NCBI GenBank assembly: GCA_021464245.1
Contig: JADCRB010000066.1
Location: 1,091,548 to 1,155,547, forward strand
Direction: 5' to 3'
DNA from: Carallia brachiata
Lineage: Eukaryota > Streptophyta > Magnoliopsida > Malpighiales > Rhizophoraceae
Length of the DNA: 64,000 nucleotides
In this document: positions 1-11,500 of the stretch, one piece after another
How positions within the stretch are numbered: position 1 is the stretch's first letter
How the letters are laid out: every line of letters starts with the position of its first letter
Translations under genes and position numbers: made by a program
The notes under the pieces: generated by a model
Told to the model about the DNA's origin: nothing
What the model saw: only the letters and a program-made list of their open reading frames with translations
Databases searched by the model: none

Positions 1-540
1 TTGCAGAATGGAGAAAAGCAATGTAAAAGGAGATAGAGTCTATCAATAGGAATGCAACCTAGATTCTAATATTTAAACTAGAAACGAAGAAGCCTAAACT
101 GTCAAGTAGATTTATAGAGTGAAACTCAATGCAGATGGGTCTATCAACAAATTTAAAGACAGGTTGTAAGCAAAGGCTTTTCACAGTAGCCTGGAGTGGA
201 TTTCACATAAACTTTTGCCTCTGTGGTAAGATTGGACACCATAAAGCTCTTGCTTGCAACTGTAGCACACAAGAAGTGGTTCATACACTAGCTTGATGTG
301 AAATCTACCTTCCTAAATGGTATGCTTCAGGAGGAGATTTATGTTCACCAACTTAAAGGCTTTGCTAAGGAAGGTGAGGAGAAGAAAGTTTACCTACTGA
401 AAAAAGCCCTTTATGGGCTTAAACAGGCACCAAGGACCTAGTATGCAAGAATTCATGAACATTTTCTGAAGCTAGGTTTTTTTTGAAGCAATAGTGATGC
501 AACCTTGTATGTCAAGCAGCAAGGACATCACATACTCTAT
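1..540 (+). mobile_element. Ty1/copia reverse transcriptase remnant (copy A)
   Basis: Read in + frames this encodes the start of a copia reverse transcriptase: KLNADGS near 125, [19 protein letters not shown] near 282-345, and YGLKQAP near 412-430. These are hallmark blocks of the copia RT. It is dead, with in-frame stops (a TAG replaces the Trp after YGLKQAPR) and frameshifts. Homology stops just after LYV near 540, where the YVDD catalytic motif should follow, and unrelated DNA begins. The window starts inside the element, so its 5' part is unseen. The same junction occurs in copy B near 19610, so the truncation predates the segmental duplication. Confidence 0.88.
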
Positions 541-1047
541 GTCTCCAATACATATCCCTGAAACCAACATTTTGTAGATTGCACTTCCTTGCACACATTT
601 CCTTGTGTTCTATTTTCTAGGATGCAAATTGTAGAGCATGAGGGCGGTTCGGGAAAAGTTGTATTGCGGGAAGAAAAGTGTCTGAAAGAATTTTCGAAAC
701 ACAAGTAGTTAGAAATCATTTACAACTAGTTGGATTTATTGTGCAAAGAAACAATAATGATTTTTTTGCCCTTCTTTTAATTGTACTTATAATTAAAACA
801 GTTGTATAATGAATTCAGTAAATTGCATTACGAAAATTTTTTCGGCAAATTTTTTTCAGTCATGTAATAGTACCCATTGTGGAAATGGTGAGAATATTGA
901 TCTTGATTGTCCGGTGCCGTCTTTGAAGTATTTCAATCCAATCACATCAAGCATGTTGGAGATGCCAAACAAGGGGTATTGGAGTATGTCTTATTTCTTA
1001 GTTCCTCTAATTGAAATTTGGAGGGTAAATGAAGCGGGAAAAGATTA
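541..1047. other. Unassigned stretch between RT remnant and MITE
   Basis: Non-coding or degenerate DNA, also present in copy B (about 19611-20112). An 79-codon + frame (809-1048) is only partly preserved in copy B, where it is shifted and shortened, so I do not call a gene. Confidence 0.5.
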
Positions 1048-1589
1048 GAGTTAAATCCATTTAACCCCTATAATTAGGTTGATGTGCATTTTATCCCATG
1101 TGGTTTCAATTTATGCATGAAATTCTCTTGTAGTTTTTAATTTTTGCAATTTACACTTTTATTGAAGATTTTATAAATCTATTAACAAAAATTAGTTAAA
1201 ATTAGATCGTTTTGTAATTGTTAATTTTTTCTCTCTACCAAAATTATAAATGTGATACTTTTCTTAAATTAAATTTCAGTACATACTTGAGCTGCATTTC
1301 AAATTATATAATTCACAATCTTTGGTATTTTCAGTGTATTGCACATGTTGATATAAGGGTGTCTTGAGACAGTATTTATAATTAATTTCTATGTGAAAAT
1401 ATAATGAAGTTCTTACAGTCACAAAACAATGTAATTGTAGTTCAATTTTTGTTAATAAATTTATCAAATTGTTGCCGGTAAGGTTAATTGTTAAAATTGA
1501 AATTTACAAAGAAGTTTATTACCTAACTTGAAACTACATAGGGTAAAATGCAAAATAAGTAAATCGTAGGGTTTAAATGTATTTAACCC
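1048..1589. mobile_element. MITE-like element with about 65-bp TIRs (copy A)
   Basis: The left end begins GAGTTAAATCCATTTAACC and the reverse complement of the right end begins GGGTTAAATACATTTAAACC. The similarity continues inward for about 65 bases, including a shared ATTTTAYCCYATG block. The body of about 540 bp is AT-rich and has no credible ORF. These are the features of a non-autonomous DNA transposon. No clear target-site duplication was found. It occupies the same place in copy B, so it inserted before the duplication. Confidence 0.7.
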
Positions 1590-1844
1590 AAAATATAATC
1601 AAAACTACAAAATAGAATACCAAAATTCAGAGCTTAAACTTTCCATCTCAGACAAGAAATATAACGTACAGGATGGTGCCGAAGACCTTATATTACTTGG
1701 CAAGATGGAGGTTGATTGGTCAGACTACAGACGAGCAACTCTCCTGTGTAATTGAAGTTGGATTCCTTTTGCATTAGTCCTCAGGAAAATTGTCATAAAT
1801 CATTAACTTACATGTTCAAAGTTTACAACTCTTCTATCTATGAA

Positions 1845-2011
1845 TTAAACTTTTTAAATCCGGACTGAACCTTGATCTGGTATGAGGTTCAGTTCATTTG
1901 GGTTGACGGTATGCCCGTTCATGGTCTAACGGATAAGTCAAATATTATTTTTAAGAAAATAATTAATATTTTTATATTATACAAAAATAAAAAAAATGTT
2001 ATGAAAATAAT

Positions 2012-2100
<89 letters not shown>

Positions 2101-2335
2101 ATAAATATTCTTAATAAAATAATATAATTATATACATTTTTTGAGAAAAAGTTTTTAGCATTGACCTAATAATTTACTAGTCGAACTGAGCCAATTAAAC
2201 CGTTCGAGTCGATTGGATGGCGCAGTTTTTTCAGGTCACTGTATTGTTTGGTCAAATTAGAGAATTAGAGCGATTTTTTAGACTTCAGATCACGGGTTCA
2301 ACAATCCGGCTCAGTCAGTTTTTTTTTTTTGTTGA
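1845..2335. mobile_element. Degenerate inverted-repeat element around microsatellite
   Basis: The left edge carries CCGGACTGAACCTTGATCTG. The reverse complement of the right edge carries a related CCGGATTGTTGAACCCGTGA block. Similar GGTTCAAC/CCGGAC-type ends recur at 58265-59325. The interior is AT-rich with a compound microsatellite. I read it as an old non-autonomous DNA element; the inverted repeat is imperfect. Confidence 0.4.
2016..2098. repeat. Compound microsatellite (AC)n-(AT)n
   Basis: An uninterrupted AC run is followed by an AT run broken once. At the equivalent place in copy B (21065-21084) only a short AT run is present and the AC tract is absent. Confidence 0.97.
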
Positions 2336-2339
2336 AACA

Positions 2340-3599
2340 GGCTTAGTCAGTTTTTAGAAATAGTGCCTGTTATGCTACTCAATAATGGCCGTCGCATTTT
2401 TAATCCCAGTAATGCTGTAGCCAATTGCAGTGATGGTAGCAGAGACCATGTTCACCCGGTCATTGACGTACTTGAATGAAATGCCACAAACTTTTCTTTT
2501 GTGCAATTTTTTTCTCTATGATAACCGACTTTTTCACCAATACCCTTTTTTTTTTTTAAATGACCAAAGAGAATCAAATGCCAAGAACCACAGCAAATAT
2601 ACAAAAATACTAAGTAACAGCTCCTCCACGTTGGAGGGTCACAAAAATCATGTCGATAAAGATAAACTCCTAGAGACTTGGTGGAGAAAACTTCAAAACT
2701 TGAAGAGACGAAACTGATGCCACATTAAAATTGATCATAAAGTCTGCACAAAAATTCTTGTTTTTTTGGAGCATATGTCGAAACTGATAATTTCAAGATT
2801 GATACAACAAGTTTAGGCAACCATCAATAATAGGTCTGCACCAATACCTTTTTGGCTGACCAGGAAAACCATCAGCCAAACCATCCCACTCCCTCACCCT
2901 CGGGATGCGAAAGTTGTGTTAGTGATATCGATCAGGAGTGCTTAGCTGAGGATTCTGCTTCTGGGAAGGAAGCATTGATGGCCGCCCCTTCACCACCTTA
3001 TCACACGGAAAGCAGTTTTCATGGTAGTAATGATCTGAAGTGCACGGGTGTAGAAAGATTATAGAATGTAGAAACGAGTTAACGGGCATCCCGTTGGAGA
3101 ACTTGACATTTTGTCTATCCAAACAAGGAAACTTCAAAGGATAGAATGAATAATCATATTTATCGCCACCCAAATTGCGAGTCAAATCTCCACTTTTACT
3201 GACTACACTAAGATGATCATGAAACGGCGGAGAAATTGAATGGTAATATAAATCATTACTCCTACGATTACGATTCAAATTGCAACATTATGACATAATT
3301 AATAAATTACTTTTGAACCACAACTCTGCCTAAAACTGCTAAAGCCATCTGAAAATAAAAAGTATTCCGCAAAGATGGGTTTGAGCCTCGGGGTCCATCT
3401 GTGTGCCAAAACCTGGCTTTTCAAGATCAAAACGCTCATGACCTGACCAGGGGATGGGACATTGGGAAAACATTCATTTCTTTGTCTTTCGCAAAGTACT
3501 ATCCCAAGGATCTTTGGTGTTCAGACCTAACTGAAAAGCGTGTTACATGATTACATTACACAAGGCTACTATTTTCAGTTGTTGAAGTAACCAAAACAA
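2340..3599. other. 3' flank of kelch gene, no supported gene
   Basis: ORFs exist on both strands (for example 2852-3064 + and 2919-3278 -). The + frame shows as many amino-acid-changing as silent differences against copy B. The - frame is disrupted in copy B by a roughly 37-bp length difference. I therefore see no gene that I can support. Confidence 0.5.
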
Positions 3600-5137
3600 C
3601 TAATCTACTGGCTTTGGAAACCCAGCTTTCGATGAAACATCTTCAACTGTTGTCAAATTGATAGTTTTAATTTTGGAATTATACGAAAATCGACCCTTAT
3701 AGAAACAAAAGAGTAACATAATATCAAGTATATCATCAAACCTTAGGATATAATGAAATATATAGAGAATCCAAATCCTAGAATCAAAAAGTACTGACAA
3801 TGATCATAAGTTTGCACACAAGAATAACCAGGCATAAAGCTTAAATAGTATATCTTATGTAAGTATTGACAGCAAAAGAAAACCATCAGCTATGGAACAT
3901 TGTAAATAGATATCACAGCATAAAAAAAACCATTGGGTGGCTGAAAATAACTCACTGATTATCAATTTAACTCATGGACATATATGACCATTAGCTACAT
4001 AATCAGCACCCAGTTTGAATGGAAAAGGTCTAACAGTCAGTATTAATGACACATAAAAACACCAAAGAAAAGAAAAGTTGAATAAGAGACTTACACTGCA
4101 ACACAATTGACAATAGAATGAGCTTCTACCAGAAAACTTTGATCTTCCTCCACAACCACATGCAAGGACGAATCACCACGAGAAACAGAGAACTTAGTGT
4201 ACCAAACTGCAATGCCATAATAAAACGGTTCACTAACCCGACGAAGCATGCATAACTTATCCTTGGCAACAGCAACTAGATGGACATTTATATCCTCAGA
4301 GAAACAAAGAGCACTCGGAAGGTCAACTGGAGGGAAGCGCTTTCGTTGGACAAGATCGAAGGCACATAGGCGCGGAACATCACCAGCGTAATAAAAATAG
4401 AGAACATCATCATCTGAGAGCACAAAGGCATCAGGATACTCATATCCATGATAAACAACATCTCCATCATGATAAAGGGACCACTCGTCGGTCAATGGAT
4501 CATGGAAATATAAGCGGTTATCCTTTGGCATTTGGATCAAAATGCCACCCTTATAACCAACCATAGCAAAAGGATAAATACTGGAAGCATCAGGTGGCGC
4601 ATAAAGGAAATAGGCCATATTAATTTTTTCAGTATGGAATATGTAACCCCATGGCTTCGGTTCCTCACAAATATCATCAACTTCACCAAAGATTACATAG
4701 ATCCATGGACCAGAAGCTGCCGAAATTGCTCGGCAGCAAGGGAATGGCAATACACGAAAGGTTTTCCAGCCAGCCGAATCATCAGAGCTTTTGACGTCCA
4801 GATATCGGACGACATTGGAGCACTCCCAGTAAGGCTCTAAGCCAGCAAGGAGATAAAGGGTCGAGGAACCGACAAGTACACAGTTTGAATGCCTGAGACC
4901 AGTCTCTGGATTATGGGGTGGTTTCTTCTCAAAGACTCGGGATATTTCGGAAGTTCTTCCACTGGATCTGATCATGTACCAACAGTTTGTGGTTGAGTAG
5001 TCTCTTGCAGGATTGTTGCTCGCAGGGGCCCAAAAATTAACATATATGGACTTCTCTTCCTCCTCCCCTCTCTCTCTCCCCACCTTTATGGCTATCTCTT
5101 TCTCCAACGCTGGCATCGACGATGAGGCAGAATCCAT
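3600..5137 (-). CDS. Kelch/galactose-oxidase-like beta-propeller protein, copy A
   Basis: Exon 1 is 5137-4095. It begins MDSASSSMPALEKEIAIK and encodes 347 complete codons plus two bases, ending at a strong donor (AGT|GTAAGT). Without splicing the frame would stop two bases later. A matching-phase acceptor (TTTTTTGATTCTAG) at 3778 gives exon 2 (3777-3600) and a 406-residue protein ending GFPKPVD. A second in-phase AG lies slightly downstream, so the exon 2 start is less certain. Kelch-like blocks include GWKTFRVLPFP, AASGPWIYVIFG, NRLYFHDPLTDEWSLY and VLYFYYAGDVPRLCAFD. These suggest a beta-propeller of the plant kelch or F-box-associated sort, but there is no F-box at the N-terminus, which is acidic instead. 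No signal peptide or membrane segment is seen. Function unknown; probably a protein-binding scaffold. Intact and duplicated at 22625-24170. Confidence 0.68.
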
Positions 5138-5587
5138 ATTTGAGATCGAGATTATCTACGGAGAATTTCAGTAAGCAAGCAGAAAGACATAAAAAATTTC
5201 AGAGTTGGAATTATCAAACAAGAAAAAAGCTAAAGAAACTTGAATCATCAAATCTTACTCAAGAACTAAATAAATATTTCAATCATATTAGAGCGCTGAA
5301 AGCCTAAACCCCATGCGCAAGATAACCAACAAAATAGAATTTCAGTGAGCACAAGAGGCATCAAATTACAAGATCAACCCGCAGAACAAAACCCTAAAAA
5401 AATTAATTTGATGGAACCCCTTTTAGGGCTTGGCTCGTGAACTTTGCTCCAAAAGGATCTAATCAAATACATAAACGAGGCTTCGCGGCGAGAAACTAAT
5501 ATTATTTAAAATTTCTTTTTGAGTTTTATTTTATTTACAACAAATTGTAAAGTAAAATTAAGAAAACTAATATAGTAAACAAATTAA
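5138..5587 (-). other. 5' flank of kelch copy A
   Basis: Upstream region and probable 5' UTR of the minus-strand kelch gene. It matches copy B up to about 5440, except that about 115 bp present in copy B (24385-24500) is missing here between short ATCAAATT/ATCAAGTT direct repeats. No core promoter could be fixed with confidence. Confidence 0.4.
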
Positions 5588-6068
5588 GGCTCATATTAAA
5601 AAATACCACTACTTTCATATTTTTTTACAAATTTAACATAATTTTTAAAAATTTATAAATTTAGTATATTTCAATTATTTTCTAACAAATCTAACACCAC
5701 TTTTAAAAATTAATAAATCTAGCACAGTTTAATTATTTTTTACACACTGTCAGTTAAAAATAATTAAATCTCTCACTATGTACATATGCACATGTGACAT
5801 TTGAGGATTTTAAATTGTATTAAATTTAGATGTAGACGTACTATATGTATATATATTAAGGGATTTAGTTACTTTTAACTGATTATTTTTAACTGACAGT
5901 ATACTAAATTTGTTAGAAAATAATTGAACTGTGTTAGATTTGTAAATTTTTAAAAATTGTGCTAGATTTGTTAGAAAATAATTAAACTATACTAGATTTG
6001 TAAATTTTTAAAAGTTGTGTTAGATTTGTTAAAAAGTGTAAATGTGGTATTTTTTTTAAAATTAACCC
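5588..6068. mobile_element. Foldback MITE with repeated AT-rich arms (copy 1)
   Basis: The left arm repeats units of the type AAATCTAGCACAGTTTAATT. The right arm repeats their reverse complement (AATTRAACTRTGCTAGATTT). Both arms flank a unique centre with GTACATATGCACATGTGACA. The right terminus reads TTTTAAAATTAACCC, and the left end has a degraded counterpart. A second member, with cleaner GGGTTAAT ends, lies at 36602-37119. There is no coding capacity. Confidence 0.7.
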
Positions 6069-6639
6069 AATAAATTATAATTGATATACTTTAAAGATAT
6101 TATAATTGATATATTTAATAAAATATAGATTATAATTTAATGTATGATAAAATTAAAAGAATAACTTAGTTTATAAATTTTTGAATTTCTGGGTTTTCTC
6201 AAATTTTTAATCAAAATAAAAATTCTGAATTTTTTTGGCAAAATTCTTATTTTTTAAAATTATTACTTGCCATGTGGCAAATTTATATTGATGTGGCATA
6301 TATTGTGTATGATACGTAGCCTTATTTAGCAAAAAAGTTATTAGTTAGGTTTATTTTGTCTAACGGACGTAACGAAGATAGTGTATTTTAACCTAATAAA
6401 AAATCTTTGTGAGTGCAGATAAAGAAAATTAAAACATGGAGGGACAAATCTTATTTTAGCCTCAAATATAATACTTACATTTTCTATATTATTACATTTC
6501 ATTTATCAATATTTTTTTATATAATGTATACAAATATTAAATTTTTTTATATATTTAATATTAAATACTAATTTTCAATAGTTCAACCCTAATTAAACTT
6601 CAAACTTATAAATTTTTTGATTCAATGATCAATTTAATT
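6069..6639. other. AT-rich spacer
   Basis: Very AT-rich DNA with no credible ORF. A patch around 6270-6480 (GATGTGGCATA, then AAATCTTATTTTAGC) resembles the repeat that precedes each ankyrin unit, but it is too diverged to delimit. Confidence 0.4.
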
Positions 6640-7585
6640 TTTACAATATTTTTTAAATGATATCTGGCTAATGTTTTATTCTATTGATCCTTTCTTCATG
6701 AGATACTTGTGAATGTTCGTTTTCAAAAATAGTTGATAATTTTTGTTGATCTCTAGGATTGGAACCAATGGCATTCTTTTTTTTTTTTTTTTTTTGACGC
6801 AAGCCAATGGTATTCAACTATCCATAGCAGCACGGTTGAGTCCTTGTCGCCATTGAAGTGCTTTCAAACTGTGATAACGTGGCACCACCACGGCGTTTGT
6901 CCGAGAACATGGATGTACCTTGGAGAATTACTGTGTTTGATTTTGTTTCTTACCCACGAGAAAGAATGTGACAAAAACTCATCATTACCAGTAATTTTTT
7001 TAATCATTTTCTTTTTCATCAATTTTTCATTTAATTTAAATAATTTATTTTTTATCATAATTTTTTTATCTCACAATTTTTTAATTATTTTTATCCATTG
7101 CTTTTTTTCTCATATACTTTTTATCTATTAAAACAACTTTTTTTCTCCCAATTTTTTTTCTTATAAATTTTTTCCTCACCACTTTTTCATAATCTAAATA
7201 TACTTAGTTGCTACACTCAATTCACTTTGCCTTCAAACTTTGTTGTAGCATGTTCTTAGCGCAATGACCAGTCTAGTGGTGGCAGTGGAGCTGATTCAAA
7301 CTTTTGATCGTTTTATTATTTTTTTTTAGCTATTTTACCATTTTATGTATATAGGGGCACTTTTGGACATTTCAAACTATTATAATAACATTTTTGTAAC
7401 AAAATCTAATTCATTCTAACAATTATTTCAGGCAGTATGGTTTTGTCACTGTGTGAATAGTTTAATATATTTTTAGTAATTTAAAATACATTAGTATGTT
7501 ATTTGTATTAAATGCAAATTACAATATATCAGATGTAATTTCCCTTCTAAGGTGTAAAACTCATTTGTTTCATTACAATGGATTT
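6640..7585. repeat. Orphan fragment of the ankyrin-unit 5' flank
   Basis: This is recognisably the same sequence as 26455-27595, 37495-38100 and 46910-47500, the starts of the three ankyrin tandem units. Shared blocks include ATGATATCTGGCTAATG, CATAGCAGCACGGTTGAG, TTGTTGTAGCATGTTC and ATTACAATATATCAGATG. About 270 bp of T-rich DNA is inserted near 6932-7205. The homology ends at about 7585, and no ankyrin gene follows. Confidence 0.75.
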
Positions 7586-7619
7586 TTTTTGGTTAAAAAA
7601 TAAGAAAGTGAGAGTGATG

Positions 7620-8180
7620 CTTCGATCGTCTAGTTAGAGAGTATTGAGCCTCCTCTTAGTAATGCAAATAGTTCGTATGATTACTGCAGAGCTCTCACTA
7701 GGGGAACTTTAGATTTAGCCGCAGCCAAGAGACTCGACCCGAACAACATTGTACCAGGTGACGCTTGAACTTGGAATCTCCCACTGGAAGCGATGCAGGA
7801 TGTAGTAAAAGGGAGATCAAAACAGTTTTGTTTCCCTTGTGTCTTCACTCAAGTTTGCACAAATTTTTGAGTGGACTTCACATGACAGAATAGGATTATG
7901 ACCACTAGGTTGCACATTTTGGATCCTGATACCATGGCCAACTTGGGTTTTGTTATGGTTAACGGCAGATGGCGACTCAAGGACTCTTCCGAAAGGACTA
8001 ATGTAGGTGATGCGGGTCCTAGCAATGCATCGTTGACTTCGGTGCCTATGTCCAGTGACATAAGGGAGTGATTTGATGCTATTGAGCGCTAGTTGGAGGT
8101 TCATGGGCAACAGTTACAACAGCTTTTGGAGGGGCAGTAATTGATTTTGCAAGCTTTTAATGCTCTACCGCCTCCTCAAT
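7620..8180 (+). pseudogene. Degenerate coding fragment, probably transposon-derived
   Basis: A + frame from about 7899 reads like protein (HILDPDTMANLGFVMVNGRW) and continues through TGA, TAG and TAA stops into a glutamine-rich, coiled-coil-like stretch (IERQLEVHGQQLQQLLEGQ). Upstream, 7690-7760 also has a protein-like reading (TRGTLDLAAAKRLDP). The style recalls the tail of plant transposon or gag-like proteins, but I do not recognise a specific family. It is clearly dead. Confidence 0.35.
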
Positions 8181-8525
8181 GACTTCTCACCAACCCTTCA
8201 CACTTGTTTATTTTTGTTGCTTGCGATATTTTGTTTTGTTTTTTTTTCTAGCTTTTGTTTCTTCCTTTTTTATGGCTTGCATTGAACTTTCAAAGAATGT
8301 TTGTTGTCATTGTTTCGTTGTATTCTCGTTATGGTATGTTAGATTTATATGCATAATAATTCATATCATACAACTCACCCAAGAGCTTAAACGACATTTA
8401 AATCAAATGATTTTTTGCAATTCATCCAACAATTTAAATTAGTTTTGGAGCAAATGATTTTTCACTACAATATTATGTCTTCAAATTTAATTACAAATTT
8501 GGGATATAGTTAAAAAAAAAAAGTA
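8181..8525. other. Spacer, nothing recognised
   Basis: T-rich sequence ending in an A-run just before the ABC-transporter remnant. No supported ORF or repeat. Confidence 0.4.
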
Positions 8526-11500
8526 AAAATGGGGTAGATGGAAGCAAGCCCTATGAATACATATCAGTACCAGAATTTGCATCCAAGTTTAAGTCATTCC
8601 ATGTTGGCATCCAGCTTGAGAATGGCCTCAATTTGCCCTATGACAAGGCAAAAAGTCACGAAGCAGCCCTTGTCTCCAAAAAGCAGACAATCCCAACATT
8701 GCAGATTCTTAGAATTTCTATGGATGGAGAAGTGCTTTTGATCAAGAGGACCTTATTCATTTTCATTTTCAAGACTATCTAAATTATTGTTTTTGCCTTT
8801 GTTGCATCTACCATGTTTTTAAGGACAACACTTAACATCAGATATGATGGTGGATCGCTGTACATGACTTGGATTATATTTTTTGTGGTCGCGAATACAT
8901 TCAATGGCTTTGCAAAGCTCTCCATGGCCATAATGCGGCTTCCTGTATTGTATAAACAAAGAGATCTCCTGTTTTATCCTACTTGGGCAAACACATTACC
9001 TAACTACTTGCTCAGAGTCCCAATTGCTGTTTTTGAGTCTGTAGTTTGGACTATTGTCACCTATCTCAATATTGGATATGCCCTAGAAGCTAGCACGCAA
9101 GATTTATACTCCGAGATTAGATTGGATACAAATCCTTCAATGTGGATATTTGAGTTGATAGCATAATTTGAATTGATTACCATGTCAAGTTTTTCAAGCA
9201 GCTGTTGGTGGTGTTTTTGATACACCAAGTGGCTGCTTCCTAGTTTAGGCTCATGGCTGGGTTGTGCAAGTCTATGATTGTTGCATACACTACAAGACTA
9301 CTGGCTGTGCTCATTTTATTCCTGCTAGGAGACTTCATCCTTTCGAAAGGTATGTGTTTCCTTAGAACTTGGGATCTTAGCCATGATGACTGATATTAAT
9401 TCCATAATCACGGAGATTGCATCTTCTTTTATGGATGATTCAATTCAGTTATCAAATATGGAAAACTGGCACGGAGACTAACTCTTACTGAAACCTTGTG
9501 CATTAATCGTCAATCTCAATTAACTAAAGACCATTCATTCATTAGACCATCCGTTAGCTTACTAAATTTTGAGCTATAAAAAATTCTCAATTTAAATTCA
9601 TATTCTATGTGCACTATCAAACTATTGATGTTTGAGGTATTACATTGGTGTAATCTACAATTCCTTTCTTTCTAAGAGATAAATGACAGCACACCACGTT
9701 GTCCTCAAATAATAGATCCCTAGATTTTCTTCTGCAGGTTTCTTTTAGTCCATTCAAGTTCCCCTGCCCAACTTCTATCTTTTACAACCCCACAAAAATT
9801 CCTAATTTAAGAATGAGAAAATGGGTAAGAAAAAAATGGTCTCTAGACTTCTCATTGATTTTACAAAGCAAATAAATTAACCTATACTTAGTGCTAATTC
9901 TATTAAAAATAGTTAACAATGAGATGAAGCCGTGTTTAAAAATAAAACATATACCCAAAACTAACTTACACCAATGAACTTTAGTCCTTTTAATTCTAAT
10001 TAATCTTCTCCCACGTATTCTTAATTGTAAAAGGAAAGAGGCATATACCACATCTTCCTTCTCCATCATTAAAAACATAATCCTTCAAATACCTACTACA
10101 ATTTTATGATCTCTTCTGAAGGGGGAAGTACACTATTTTCGGCTATTACATTCAAATATAAATCTTTCCCTTGCATATATAGAAATGCTAGATTTTTCAA
10201 CAATTCCATCAGTTATACTCTATTTAAGTTGATCCCATTTGTATCTTCAGAATGTAGTTTGTATCACATTATTTCTTCAAAGGCACACATTTTAAATGCA
10301 TTAAATTAATGGCATATTGCTGTTAATATATCAGGAATCCTTCCTGTATAGTGGACATGGGTCCAGTGGCTTTCACCTCTGCCATATGCCTTTGATGCCT
10401 TGGCTGCCAATGAGATGCTTGATAAAAGATGGATGGACAGATAGGTTTGTTAGTCATATTGAATTTTTTTTTCCCCACAATGACATACAGGCAACATAAT
10501 AATAAGTGGAAAGAGAAATCTTAGAGAAAGCACTCATTACAGTTACCAGGCAGCATAAAAAAGTTGGGTATGGCATTCCTAGATGACTTTGATGTAAATT
10601 CCCATGAATACTAGTTTTGGATCAGATGTGCAGCACTTCTTGGGTTCACCATTCTCTACAATGTCTTATTCACCTTCACACTTATGTTTCTAAATTGTAA
10701 GATTAAACTAATAGGTATGCTTAATTCTTCAATTGAAATGTTTATGAATTTCTCTATTTGTCCTTTTCTTTTTTCTTTTTTGCCAAATCCATGATCATTT
10801 GGAATAGCACTTGGAAAGCTACAAGCAATTATATCTAAAGAAAGAGCAAATAAGCAATCTGTCAAGGAAAAAACAAAAGAAAGGGAGAAGCCAAAAACAA
10901 AGATATTGGACGACGAACCAAGTACAAATAATAATTCAAGCCATACATAGTACATTTATGAAAAAATAATTTTAGAAGAATACTTTGAAACTTTGTAGCA
11001 AGTGAGTTACTGACATTAACCTTTAATCTTGTAGGAGAAATGAAAATTTTGAGAATTAGTAGCTAGTCTAATGCCAAGCCTAGACATGGGGTTGCCATAA
11101 AAAAAAGAATGATTCTTCCATTCATACCTCAGTCCATGTCCTTTGATAATGTAAACTATTATGTGGATATGCCAATGGTGAGAATCTATCCTTCTTCTCT
11201 CTATATTTGAATTTTTTTTCTTTGGTTGATCGAGACATATGTTGTCAGTAACTGACTAAACTACCTTAAATGATTATGTCTTGTAGGAAATGATGCTTCA
11301 ACGAGTGACTCGGGACAAGCTACAACTACTTAAGGAAGTCGCTGGAGTATTTAGGCCAAAAGTCTCGACTGCTTTGATGGGAGTAAGTGGGGCTAGCAAG
11401 ACGACATTGATGGATGTTCTAGCTGGCAAAAAAACTAGTGGTTACATTGAAGGCAATATTAAAATATCGGGATTCCTTAAGAAGCAAGAATTTCTGGTTA

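Larger units (their letters stand above)
1..5440. repeat. Segmental duplication, copy A
   Basis: From the first base to about 5440 this matches 19066-24540 in the same orientation, with scattered substitutions and small indels. The offset drifts only from about 19063 (near base 100) to 19027 (at the kelch gene). Shared content in order: RT remnant, MITE, microsatellite region, kelch-like gene and its 5' flank. The left end lies outside the window. The right end is near 5400-5440, where copy B runs into a long-TIR element. Confidence 0.9.

Noticed and set aside
1872..2114. ORF with poly-His-Thr and poly-Ile-Tyr repeats
   Set aside because: Translation of a microsatellite; compositional artefact.
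2852..3064. 70-codon + ORF (and its copy at 21839) with a plausible Ser/Pro/Cys composition
   Set aside because: Starts with TTG, not ATG. Differences between the copies change amino acids about as often as they are silent, and there is no recognisable domain.
2919..3278. 119-codon minus ORF downstream of kelch copy A
   Set aside because: A roughly 37-bp length difference breaks the frame in copy B, so the long ORF is likely an accident of the indel.
6844..7131. 95-codon + ORF in the orphan ankyrin flank
   Set aside because: The frame runs into a T-rich insertion, and the counterpart in the three ANK units is not open.
9782..10078. 98-codon minus ORF inside the ABC pseudogene
   Set aside because: Sits in a large intron of the pseudogene, AT-rich, no family resemblance.
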